A stretch of DNA of 43,898 nucleotides from positions 1-43,898 of the forward strand of contig NZ_BMSV01000020.1 in assembly GCF_014649335.1 (NCBI RefSeq). Reading direction: 5' to 3'. Positions 34,312 to 42,095 of this stretch are shown here, in pieces. This DNA comes from Streptomyces roseolilacinus. Its GTDB lineage: Bacteria; Actinomycetota; Actinomycetes; Streptomycetales; Streptomycetaceae. Both the position numbers and the translations under genes were made by a program. Positions within the stretch are counted from its first letter, which is position 1; each line of letters starts with the position of its first letter. Under the pieces are notes generated by a model, which saw nothing but the letters and a program-made list of their open reading frames with translations, had not been told where the DNA came from and searched no databases.

Positions 34312-34830
34312 TCAGGCGAGCCGCGCCAGGGCGGCGTCCTCGGTGCGGATGCGGGTGGCGAGCAGGAACCCGTTCAGCACGGTGAAGGCGACCGCCGTGA
34401 TCCAGGCCGAGTGCACCAGCGGGAGCGCGACCCCCTCGACGGCGACGGCGACGTAGTTCGGGTGCGGGAGCCGGCGGTAGGGGCCGCCGGTCACGCGCGG
34501 GGCGCCGGGCACGACGATCACCCGGGTGTTCCACTGCCGTCCCAGGGTGGCGATGCACCACCAGCGCAACGCCTGCGCGGCCACGACGAGGGCGGACATG
34601 CTCCAGGCGAGGGCCGGCACGGCGTCCGGCCGGCGCATCCACACCTCCGCGAGCGCACCGGCCAGCAGGCCCGTGTGCAGCACCACCATGAACAGGTAGT
34701 GGCCCCGCCCCGCCTCCACGCCGCCCCGCGCGAGGCTCCAGGCGGTGTTGCGGCGCGACACGACCAGTTCGGCGACCCGTTCCAGACCGACCGCCAGGAC
34801 CAGGGCGGTGAACAGGACCTGCCCGCTCAT
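34312..34830 (-). CDS. Isoprenylcysteine carboxyl methyltransferase-family protein (SrsB-like)
   Basis: The 172-residue membrane protein has four or five hydrophobic helices. The family C-terminal signature is visible: LGRQWNTRVIVVPGAPRVTG, then GPYRRLPHPNYVAVAVEGVA. The RxLRHPNY-like motif binds S-adenosylmethionine in ICMT relatives. Its ATG overlaps the PKS stop as ATGA, so the two are probably translated together. In bacteria this family often sits beside type III PKS genes. SrsB of S. griseus methylates alkylresorcylic acid with loss of CO2, so methylation of the PKS product is the likely role here. Confidence 0.88.
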   Translation of the reverse strand: MSGQVLFTALVLAVGLERVAELVVSRRNTAWSLARGGVEAGRGHYLFMVVLHTGLLAGALAEVWMRRPDAVPALAWSMSALVVAAQALRWWCIATLGRQWNTRVIVVPGAPRVTGGPYRRLPHPNYVAVAVEGVALPLVHSAWITAVAFTVLNGFLLATRIRTEDAALARLA

Positions 34831-35915
34831 CCCTCCTCCCCCGGGGCGCGCAGGAGCACGAGCTCGGAGCAGAAGCCCGGGCCCATCGCAATCATCAGCC
34901 CGTGGGAGCCCGGCCGGGGCGGGCGGGTGGCGAGCGTGTCCGCCAGGACGTGCAACACCGAGGAGGAGGACAGGTTGCCGATGCGGCGCAGCGAGTCCCA
35001 GGTCACCCCCAGGGCGTCCCGCTCGATCCCGAGCGCCTCCTGCAGGGCCTCCAGGACCTTCGGGCCGCCGGGGTGCGCGACGTACCAGCCGATGTCGTCG
35101 CCGGTCAGCCCGTGGTCGGCGAGGAAGCCGCGGACGTCGTCGCCGACGTACCGGCGCACCACGTCGGGGACCGAGGAGTCGAGCACGATCTTGAACCCGC
35201 CGGAGCCGACGTCCCAGCCCATCGTGCGCTCCGAGTCGGGGTAGAGGCGGCTGCGCGAGGCGAGCACCTCGGGGTGGGCGGGGTCGTCGGACCGCGCGAA
35301 CGGGTGCCGGGAACCGACGGCGACCACTGCCGCCGCGCCGTCCCCGAACAGGCCGCTCGCCACGAGGTTGGCGACCGAGGTGTCCTCGCGCTGGAGCGTC
35401 AGCGAGCACAGCTCGACCGACATCAGCACCGCGACCCCGTCCGGGCGGCCGCGCAGCAGGTCGCGCAGACGTGCGACGCCGGCCGCGCCGGCGACGCAGC
35501 CGAGGCCGACGAGGGGCAGGCGCACCACGTCGGGGCGCAGTCCGATCTCCGCCGCGACGCGGGCCTCCAGCGAGGGGACAGCCAGGCCGGTCACCGTGCA
35601 CGACACGATGTAGTCGACGTCGGCGGGGGTGAGGCCGGCGTCCTTGAGCGCGTCGACGACCGCGCGGGCGCCCAGCTCGACCCCGGCCCGGATGAAGACG
35701 TCGTTCGACCGGCCGAAGTCCCCGAGTCGGGCGTACTCCTCCAGCGGGAGCACGGTGTGCCGGCTCTCGACGCACGCGTTGCGGTGGAACCGCTCGACGA
35801 CACCGCGGTGGACCGCGCCCTCGACCAGCGTGGTGGTGAAGGACGCGGTGATCTCCTCCTGCCGGTGGCGGTGCTCGGGCAGGACGCCGCGGGCGCTGAG
35901 GACGCGTATGGTCAT
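34827..35915 (-). CDS. Type III polyketide synthase
   Basis: The 362-residue protein has the chalcone-synthase fold. Catalytic Cys140 lies in LVGLGCVAGAAG, His281 in YVAHPGGPK and Asn314 in RIGNLSSSS; FGDGAAAVV and the C-terminal GPGFCSELVLL are also typical. It condenses a CoA-linked starter with malonyl-CoA units to give a pyrone, resorcinol or resorcylic acid. Start and stop overlap both neighbours by four bases. The neighbour set (methyltransferase, flavoenzyme) recalls alkylresorcinol-type clusters such as srs. Starter and chain length cannot be read from the sequence. Confidence 0.95.
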   Translation of the reverse strand: MTIRVLSARGVLPEHRHRQEEITASFTTTLVEGAVHRGVVERFHRNACVESRHTVLPLEEYARLGDFGRSNDVFIRAGVELGARAVVDALKDAGLTPADVDYIVSCTVTGLAVPSLEARVAAEIGLRPDVVRLPLVGLGCVAGAAGVARLRDLLRGRPDGVAVLMSVELCSLTLQREDTSVANLVASGLFGDGAAAVVAVGSRHPFARSDDPAHPEVLASRSRLYPDSERTMGWDVGSGGFKIVLDSSVPDVVRRYVGDDVRGFLADHGLTGDDIGWYVAHPGGPKVLEALQEALGIERDALGVTWDSLRRIGNLSSSSVLHVLADTLATRPPRPGSHGLMIAMGPGFCSELVLLRAPGEEG

Positions 35916-37093
35916 GTCGACTCCTGGGGTCGGCCGTGCGGACGGACAGGTGTGAGGAGCGCCCGGCCGAGGCCCAGCGCGACGGCGGGGGTGAGCCGGC
36001 CCCGGGCGAGGCCGAGTTCGACGAAGTCGTCGAAGACGCGCTGGTCGGCGGCGGAGGCCCGCAGCCCCGCCCCGACGAGGCGCGCGCTGCCGGCGAGTCG
36101 GGCGGCCAGGGCGGTGTGGCGCAGGTGGGGCAGCAGGATCCTGCGGGTGGCGCGGGCGTACCGCTGCCCCGCCCGCTCGGGCCGTCCCTCGCGCAGGGCC
36201 GCCGCGGCGGCCCGCCCGGCCGCGATGCCGGTGGCCACGGCGTGGTGGATGCCCTCCCCGGTCAGCGGGTTCACCAGGCCGGCCGCGTCGCCCACCAGCA
36301 GGACGCGGCCGGCCGGGGGGTGCCAGTGCGCCGTCGAGAGGGGCAGGTGGTGCCCGATCCAGTGCCGCCCGCCCTCGGCGGCGCCGGGCAGGAGCGCTTC
36401 GAGGCGCTCGAACAGCTGGGCGCGGGTCGGCGCCGGGCGGTCCGCGTGGAGCAGTTCGCCGTACCCGACGTTCGCCAGGCCGTCGCCGCGGTCGAAGGAC
36501 CAGGCGTACGACGGCTGGTGGCGGGTGCCGAACTCGATGACCTGCGCGCCGCGCCGCCCGGGCGCGACCGGGGCGTAGCCGCGCAGCGCCAGGGCCATCG
36601 GGCCGCGGGGCCGGCCGAGCGCGCGCCGGACGGCCGAGTGGGCGCCGTCGGCGCCGACCACGACCGCGGCGGAGACCTTCCCGTCCAGGACCACCGCTCC
36701 GGGGTGGTGCCGCAGGTCGCGGACGCGGTGGCGCAGGAGCCGGGCGCCGGCGGCGACGGCCGCGTCGACCAGTCGGGCGTCGAGGATCCGGCGCGGCACC
36801 ACCCACGCCGGACGGGCCGTCCGGCGCTCGGCGGCCAGGTCGCCGCGGCCGAGGCGGAGGCGGTCGACCGGGACCCGGTCGTCGACGGTACCGGTGACGC
36901 CGACCCCGGCGAGGAGGTCGAGGACGTGCGGGGCCACCCCGTCGCCGCAGGGCTTGTCCCGCGGGAAGTCCGCCCGGTCCAGGAGGACGACGCGCAGGCC
37001 CGGGTCGGCGTGCAGCGCGCCCAGGGCGGTGGCGGCACCGGCCGGTCCGGCGCCGACCACGGCGAGGTCCCAGTGGGCGGGTGCCGGTGCCAT
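35912..37093 (-). CDS. Geranylgeranyl reductase-family FAD-dependent oxidoreductase
   Basis: The 393-residue flavoprotein has an N-terminal VVGAGPAGAATALGAL motif, DKPCGDGVAPHVLDLL, the central VVGADGAHSAVRRALG (DG motif) and GRVLLVGDAAGLVNPLTGEG. The family reduces prenyl double bonds or hydroxylates aromatic rings. It lies between UbiA and the PKS with ATGA overlaps on both sides. Next to UbiA and a cis-prenyltransferase, saturation of a prenyl chain is plausible. It is clearly distinct from the shorter flavoenzyme at 33274-34302. Confidence 0.88.
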   Translation of the reverse strand: MAPAPAHWDLAVVGAGPAGAATALGALHADPGLRVVLLDRADFPRDKPCGDGVAPHVLDLLAGVGVTGTVDDRVPVDRLRLGRGDLAAERRTARPAWVVPRRILDARLVDAAVAAGARLLRHRVRDLRHHPGAVVLDGKVSAAVVVGADGAHSAVRRALGRPRGPMALALRGYAPVAPGRRGAQVIEFGTRHQPSYAWSFDRGDGLANVGYGELLHADRPAPTRAQLFERLEALLPGAAEGGRHWIGHHLPLSTAHWHPPAGRVLLVGDAAGLVNPLTGEGIHHAVATGIAAGRAAAAALREGRPERAGQRYARATRRILLPHLRHTALAARLAGSARLVGAGLRASAADQRVFDDFVELGLARGRLTPAVALGLGRALLTPVRPHGRPQEST

Positions 37094-37929
37094 CAGCCGG
37101 CCGCCACGAGCAGCACGACGTCGAGGAGGGCGATGGCCACCGCGGCCCGGAAGGGGGCCCGGCCGCCGGCGGTCGCCGTGGACACCGCGAGGACCGCCAC
37201 CAGCGCGAGGGCCGCCCACGCCCAGGCCGGAGGGGGCCCGGGGGGGCCGAGCACGGTCAGCAGCGAGGCCGCGGACAGCAGCACGACGGCCAGGACACGC
37301 GAGGGGTGCTCGCCGATCCGGTGCGGCAGGCCGCGCACGCCGGTGCGTTCGTCGTCGGCGAGGTCGGGCAGCGTGTTGAGCAGGTGCGCCCCGACGCCGA
37401 GCGCGACCCCGGCGCCGGTCGTCCACAGCGGCGCCCAGGCCGGGGCGGGGCCGGCGAGGGTGATGACCGAGGGCAGCGTCCCGAAGGCGCTGGCGTACGG
37501 CACCCACGACCACCAGGTCGCCTTGAGGCCCAGGTTGTAGAGGTGGCCCGCGCCGGCGCCGAGGACGACGTTGACCAGGGCGCCGCGCCAGCCGACGAGC
37601 GCGGACAGCGCGAGGCAGGCGAGTCCGGCCGCGACCAGGGCGCCCACCACCCAGCCGGCCGGGACGGCCCCGGTGACCAGCGGCTTGTCGGCACGGCCGA
37701 CGGCGCGGTCGCGCGGGAGGTCGCGCAGGTCGTTGCCCCAGCCGATCGTGAGCTGGCCGGTGAGCACCGCGGCGGTGACGACGACGGCGTCGAGCCGGCC
37801 CAGGTCGCCGCGGAGCGCGAGCAGGCCCGCGATGGCGCCGACCGCCAGGGCCGGCCCGCCGTGGGCGGCGGCGAGCAGCGCGAGCACGCGCGGCGGCCCG
37901 GGGCGGGGCGGGGCCGTGCCGGCGGTCAC
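37093..37929 (-). CDS. UbiA-family prenyltransferase
   Basis: The GTG start at 37929 overlaps the epimerase stop (GTGA). The 278-residue polytopic membrane protein has about eight helices. The first Asp-rich motif is GNDLRDLPRDRAVGRADKPL (NDxxD, with the family's following region), and the second is NTLPDLADDERTG. These bind the Mg2+-diphosphate of the prenyl donor. It transfers a prenyl group to an aromatic or lipid acceptor in the membrane. The operon's type III PKS product is the obvious acceptor candidate; the donor could come from the divergent cis-prenyltransferase. Confidence 0.92.
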   Translation of the reverse strand: MTAGTAPPRPGPPRVLALLAAAHGGPALAVGAIAGLLALRGDLGRLDAVVVTAAVLTGQLTIGWGNDLRDLPRDRAVGRADKPLVTGAVPAGWVVGALVAAGLACLALSALVGWRGALVNVVLGAGAGHLYNLGLKATWWSWVPYASAFGTLPSVITLAGPAPAWAPLWTTGAGVALGVGAHLLNTLPDLADDERTGVRGLPHRIGEHPSRVLAVVLLSAASLLTVLGPPGPPPAWAWAALALVAVLAVSTATAGGRAPFRAAVAIALLDVVLLVAAG

Positions 37930-38990
37930 GGGCGCCGCCGCACGGCGACCGGCCCGCGCCGGACCGCGTCGCCGAGCGCGCCGAGGACGGTGCGCGGCCG
38001 CAGCACGGGGGTCCGGCCGGACGCGGCCTCCCTCATGCCCTCGATCACCTCGGCGAGCACCTGCGGGCCGTCCTTGGCCGGGGCCCAGTCGAGTTCCGTG
38101 CGGGCGCGGGTCGTGTCCAGCGTCGGGAGCGCGAAGCCCATGTCGAGCCATCCGGTGTCGACCTGCTGCAGGCGCGCGTGCCAGGCGGCCGACATGGCGA
38201 CGCGGACCACCGCGGAGGGCACGTGCACCAGCCTGGCGCCGAGCGCGTCCGCGAGGACCGCGGCGGTGACGGGCGGGTCGGCGGCGAGGTTGAACGCGCC
38301 GCCCGCGCGCCGGTGCAGCACCGCGGCGACGGCGTCGGCGACGTCGTCGGTGTGGACCATCGGGACGGTCAGTCTCCGGTCCATCGGCAGGACCGGCAGC
38401 AGGTCGAGCGCCTTGGACGGCACGAGGGCGGGCACGCCGTACCGGAGGAGGGCGCTGCCGGCGGCGCGCTGCCCGACGATCCCCGGCCGCAGGCGGGTGA
38501 CGAGCGTGCCGGCGCCGGAGGCCTCGTGCCGGTCGAGGAGGCGCTCGGCGGCCGACTTGTGCCGGCTGTAGCGCGAGCTGGGCACGCCGCCGGTGGGCCA
38601 GGACTCGTCGACCGGGCGGTCGTCCCTCTTCGGTGAGTAGGCGCCGACCGAGGACATGTGGACCAGGTGCGGGACACCGGTCTCGGTGACGGCCCGGAGC
38701 ACGCGGCGGGTGCCGCCGACGCCGAGCTCGGCGAGGTAGGCGAGGTCGTGGGACGGCTGGAAGCCCCACGCCAGATGGACGACCGCGTCCGCGCCGGTGA
38801 ACGCCTCGACGAGCGCGCGGTGGCAGGTGTCGGCGGTGAGGTCCACGGGGCGCCAGTCGACGCCGCGGCCGTCGGGGCCCCCGGGCAGCCGCCGGGCCAT
38901 GCCCACGAGGTCGTGCCCGCCTTCGGCACGCAGGCGCTGCACGACGACGGATCCGATGTTCCCGGTCGCCCCGGTGACCACGATGCGCAT
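37926..38990 (-). CDS. NAD-dependent epimerase/dehydratase (extended SDR)
   Basis: The 354-residue protein begins with the nucleotide motif MRIVVTGATGNIGSVVVQRL (GxxGxxG). It has the SDR catalytic set: Ser113/114 (HMSSVGAY) and Tyr141-xxx-Lys145 (RYSRHKSA). HTDDVADAV follows, as usual in NAD-dependent epimerases. It is the first gene of the minus-strand operon, so its promoter must lie in 38991-39294. The likely role is oxidation or reduction of a hydroxyl or keto group in the pathway product. The substrate is unknown. Confidence 0.88.
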   Translation of the reverse strand: MRIVVTGATGNIGSVVVQRLRAEGGHDLVGMARRLPGGPDGRGVDWRPVDLTADTCHRALVEAFTGADAVVHLAWGFQPSHDLAYLAELGVGGTRRVLRAVTETGVPHLVHMSSVGAYSPKRDDRPVDESWPTGGVPSSRYSRHKSAAERLLDRHEASGAGTLVTRLRPGIVGQRAAGSALLRYGVPALVPSKALDLLPVLPMDRRLTVPMVHTDDVADAVAAVLHRRAGGAFNLAADPPVTAAVLADALGARLVHVPSAVVRVAMSAAWHARLQQVDTGWLDMGFALPTLDTTRARTELDWAPAKDGPQVLAEVIEGMREAASGRTPVLRPRTVLGALGDAVRRGPVAVRRRP

Positions 38991-39294
38991 GCAGGATGGG
39001 GTGCCCCGTCCCTCCCCCGCTCACACGGGGCATTCCGGCATCCGGTGGACACCGGCGTCACCCGGCCGGCGCACCGCGCGTCGTGCGCGGCGCCCGCCCC
39101 GTCGGCCGCGTCCCCGGCGAGTGGACCCGCCGGCTTCCCGGCCCCCGCGCGTCCCGTGCGGGCGGAAGGCACGGGAATCCGGAGGCAGCTGCCGAGGCCG
39201 AAGGGAATCGGACATCTGAGCCAAGGGTGACGCCCCCCCGTTCGGCCGGTCAGGTCCCTTCCATGCCGTCAGACTCCTAGGAAGGAACGTCCCG
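38991..39294. promoter_or_regulatory. Divergent promoter region of the PKS/UbiA and cis-prenyltransferase operons
   Basis: The 304 bp hold no coding sequence that I can support and separate two divergent operons, so both promoters should lie here. Just before the cis-prenyltransferase start is AGGAAGGAA, a good ribosome-binding site. I cannot place -35/-10 elements with confidence. No regulator gene lies in either operon. Confidence 0.55.
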
Positions 39295-40197
39295 GTGGGG
39301 TGTGCGTATGGGCGATACGGGGTGGGCGTGACCGAGCGGGGCAGGGCCGACCGTGCCGCTCCGGACGAGACGGGGCTGGGTGTGACGGACCACGGCGTCC
39401 ATCGCGCACGCACGGCAACGGGGGACGGGACGGGTGGGCGACAGTACGGCAACGATCAGCGGCGGGACGATGGGCCGGCGCGTACGGTGCCGCGGCACGT
39501 AGCCTGCGTGATGGACGGCAACGGCCGCTGGGCTCAGCGGCGTGCGCTCCCCCGAACGGCGGGCCATCGGGCTGCCGAAACCACCGTCATCGACATCATC
39601 GAGGCGGCCCGGGCGGCCGGAGTCGAGTGGCTCAGCCTGTACGCCTTCTCCACCGAGAACTGGAACCGTCCCGGCACCGAGGTCGACTACCTGATGCGCC
39701 TGGTCCGCCGGGTCGTGCGTAAGCACGCACCGCTGCTCCTCGCCCGCGGCATCCGCTGCCGCTTCCTCGGGGCCGCCGATCCGCGCATCCCCCGGGAGCT
39801 GGCCCAGGACTTCGACGATCTGGCGACGCTGACCGCCGACAACCAGGGGATGACGCTCACCGTCGCCTTCGACCACGGCGGACGCCGAGACATCGTCGAG
39901 GCCGCCAAGTCGCTGATTCGCAACGGGACACCCGCCGATGATGTGACCGAGCGGGTCTTCGCGGACCACCTGCCGTTTCCCGACACCCCCGACGTCGACC
40001 TCGTCATCCGAACCTCCGGCGAGCAGCGCATCTCCAACTTCATGCTGTGGCAGGTCGCCTACGCCGAGTGGGTTTTCCCCGAGGTGCTCTGGCCGGACTT
40101 CCGGGCCTCTGACTTCCTCACCTGCCTGCACACCTACCAGCGCCGTGACCGCCGCTTCGGCGGCGTGCCGCCCCAGACGAACGGAGACCCGTCATGA
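39295..40197 (+). CDS. Isoprenyl (cis-prenyl) diphosphate synthase, UppS family
   Basis: The 300-residue protein starts at GTG 39295 after AGGAAGGAA. About 65 non-conserved N-terminal residues precede the catalytic domain. That domain has HVACVMDGNGRWAQRR (Asp74, essential for diphosphate/Mg2+), GHRAAE, LSLYAFSTENWNRP, and RTSGEQRISNFMLWQ followed by YAEWVF. The family adds isopentenyl units in cis to make Z-polyprenyl diphosphates. The N-terminal extension, and pairing with an oxygenase gene by an ATGA overlap, suggest a specialised copy rather than the housekeeping undecaprenyl synthase. It is divergent from the UbiA/PKS operon and may supply its prenyl donor. Chain length is not predictable here. 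Confidence 0.93.
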   Translation: MGCAYGRYGVGVTERGRADRAAPDETGLGVTDHGVHRARTATGDGTGGRQYGNDQRRDDGPARTVPRHVACVMDGNGRWAQRRALPRTAGHRAAETTVIDIIEAARAAGVEWLSLYAFSTENWNRPGTEVDYLMRLVRRVVRKHAPLLLARGIRCRFLGAADPRIPRELAQDFDDLATLTADNQGMTLTVAFDHGGRRDIVEAAKSLIRNGTPADDVTERVFADHLPFPDTPDVDLVIRTSGEQRISNFMLWQVAYAEWVFPEVLWPDFRASDFLTCLHTYQRRDRRFGGVPPQTNGDPS

Positions 40198-41660
40198 CGA
40201 CCGGAACCACGGGAACGGCCGACAAGGTGCCCTTGTTCGGCCCGGAATCACAGTTCCGCGCCTTCTTCGACGACCCGCGCTGGGCGCTGGCCATGATCCG
40301 TGCCACCGTGCTGGAGGCCGCCCACCCGCAGATCGGCGCCGCCCTCGCCGACAACTCCACCTTCGTCGCCCACCCCTGGCGTCGGCTGCGCAACACCTTC
40401 CTCAGCATGCGGCGCATGTTCAATGCCGATCCAGCCGTACGTGAACGGGAGGCCGCCCGGCTCAACAGGCTGCACGCCCGCATGAGCGGCTCCGACACCC
40501 GCGGCCGCGCCTACGACGCCATGGACCGCGCGGCCCGTGCCTGGGTGGTCGCCACCCTCTACGAGAGCGCCGTCACCATGTGCCGCCTGAGCGGTCAGCC
40601 GCTCGACCAGGACACCATGGAGCGCATGTACGCCGAGTACCGCACGTTCCTCGCCGCGCTCGAGGGCGACGCCGGGGAACTCCCCGAGGACCTGAACGAC
40701 TTCTGGCGGTACTTCGACCGGGTCGTCGAGGACGAGCTGGAGAACACCGAGGCGGCCCGCATCATTCTCTACCGGCTCTTCGACCACTTGCCTGCCCCGG
40801 CACTGCTCGACGGCGCGCCGACGCTGTGGGCGGCCGGCCGGGCCGTCGTCAGTCCGCTCCTCGGCGCGATCACCGTCGCCTCTCTTCCCGAGCCCTACCG
40901 ACGCAGGGCCGGCCTGGCCGAGATGCCCGGCGCCCCGACCCTCATGCAGGGTGCCTACCTCGCCGCCGGGCTCACCCGTTTCCTGCCCGAGGGCTGGATC
41001 AATGCCGAAAGCATCATCGAGGCCCTCTCCCTCTCGCCCGACAGCGATGACCCCCGCGCCCGGACCGTGACCGCGCTGCGCGCCCGCATGAAGCGGGCAT
41101 CGGCCCTGCTCCGCCTCCTCACACCGCTGAGCGGTGACACGGGCCCCGACCCGGTCCCGGCCAGCTCGGCGGCGGCAGAGGGCCGGCGCTCGGCGGAGGA
41201 GTTCTTCCGTCAGGTGCTGGACCAGACCGGCGACGGCCACCTCGACTGGCCTGACCTCGCCGCCATGGCACGCGAACTGGCCACCCGCCTTGACCTGGAC
41301 GAACCCGAGGAGACCCGGCTCTACGACGCCTTCGCCGCCTGGTGGCGCGAGCTCCAGGCCGCCCTCGACACGGACGGTGATGGCCGTGTCAGCGCCGCCG
41401 AGTACGCCGCCGCCGTACCCTCCCTCGCCGGTCCCGCGCTCATCCGCGTTGCCGAGGTGCTTTTCGACGTCACCGACAAGGACGGCAGCGGGACCATCAA
41501 CGCGGACGAACACCGGGCGCTCTTTCGCACCGCCTTCCACCGCGACCTCACCACCACGGACGGCACCTACGGCCGCAGCGCCTTCGTGGGCGACTTCCTT
41601 TCCTTCATGTCCGGCCGCCGCAGGAACACCGCGTATGACCCCCTTCTCGCCGACGCCTGA
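40194..41660 (+). CDS. DUF2236/MpaB-type oxygenase fused to C-terminal EF-hands
   Basis: The 488-residue protein overlaps the cis-prenyltransferase by ATGA. The N-terminal part (about 15-290) matches DUF2236, the domain of rubber oxygenase Lcp and the fungal MpaB oxygenase: RWALAMIRATVLEAAHPQIG, REREAARLNRLHARMSGSD and RAARAWVVATLYES. Relatives usually have His in the WVHAT position where this one has WVVAT, so haem binding needs checking. The C-terminal part has three Ca2+-loop EF-hands: DQTGDGHLDWPD (about 342), DTDGDGRVSAAE (about 392) and DKDGSGTINADE (about 428). There is no signal peptide. Family members cleave or oxidise isoprenoid chains. Linkage to a cis-prenyltransferase suggests a polyprenyl substrate. 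Confidence 0.85.
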   Translation: MTTGTTGTADKVPLFGPESQFRAFFDDPRWALAMIRATVLEAAHPQIGAALADNSTFVAHPWRRLRNTFLSMRRMFNADPAVREREAARLNRLHARMSGSDTRGRAYDAMDRAARAWVVATLYESAVTMCRLSGQPLDQDTMERMYAEYRTFLAALEGDAGELPEDLNDFWRYFDRVVEDELENTEAARIILYRLFDHLPAPALLDGAPTLWAAGRAVVSPLLGAITVASLPEPYRRRAGLAEMPGAPTLMQGAYLAAGLTRFLPEGWINAESIIEALSLSPDSDDPRARTVTALRARMKRASALLRLLTPLSGDTGPDPVPASSAAAEGRRSAEEFFRQVLDQTGDGHLDWPDLAAMARELATRLDLDEPEETRLYDAFAAWWRELQAALDTDGDGRVSAAEYAAAVPSLAGPALIRVAEVLFDVTDKDGSGTINADEHRALFRTAFHRDLTTTDGTYGRSAFVGDFLSFMSGRRRNTAYDPLLADA

Positions 41661-41783
41661 CGAACTCGTGCATGTGGGCGGCCACGGCTGCACGCTTCCT
41701 ACCCACGTGCAGCCCGTCAAGGGCCAGCCCGCACGCAGCGCTGAAGGGCGGACCTGGGGCAAGCCGGTCCACCGCCCCGGCGC

Positions 41784-42095
41784 GTGCCCGGAGGAGAAGC
41801 CGAAGGTGCCGACGAAGCCCGATCCCGCGTCCACCCTCCCCAAGGCCCGCGGGGGACGGCGCGCCCGTACAAGAGCCTCAACGCGCGGGCGGTGAAGCCG
41901 GCGGACTGGCTGAAGGTCACCTGTCCGCGCTGCGGCGCCGCACCCGGCGCCCCGTGTACGGGCGTGCGTACCTTGAAGGGCGCGTCGGTCTCCCCGAAGG
42001 TCCCGCACCAGGAGCGCCCGTAGGTCGTACGCCGGGCCCTGGCCGCCGAACGGCGCGCGAAGCAGCAACGTTCCGCGGCCCCGGCCGCCCCCTAA
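41784..42095 (+). pseudogene. Small zinc-finger protein gene interrupted by an in-frame TAG
   Basis: The coding part is clearest from about 41880: NARAVKPADWLKVTCPRCGA, then APGAPCTGVRTLKG and PHQERP. The CPxCGAxPGxPC pattern with a following PH is a short actinobacterial zinc-finger type, often phage- or plasmid-associated. A TAG at 42021-42023 breaks it. The same frame then continues VVRRALAAERRAKQQRS to TAA 42093-42095, as intact relatives would. The true start could be ATG 41784 or GTG 41893. Either the gene is dead, or the protein ends early after the finger. Confidence 0.5.

Noticed and set aside
33166..35244. A 692-codon open frame on the plus strand
   Set aside because: It is the antisense shadow of the flavoenzyme, methyltransferase and PKS genes; its residues are low-complexity Arg/Gly/Ala with no domain.
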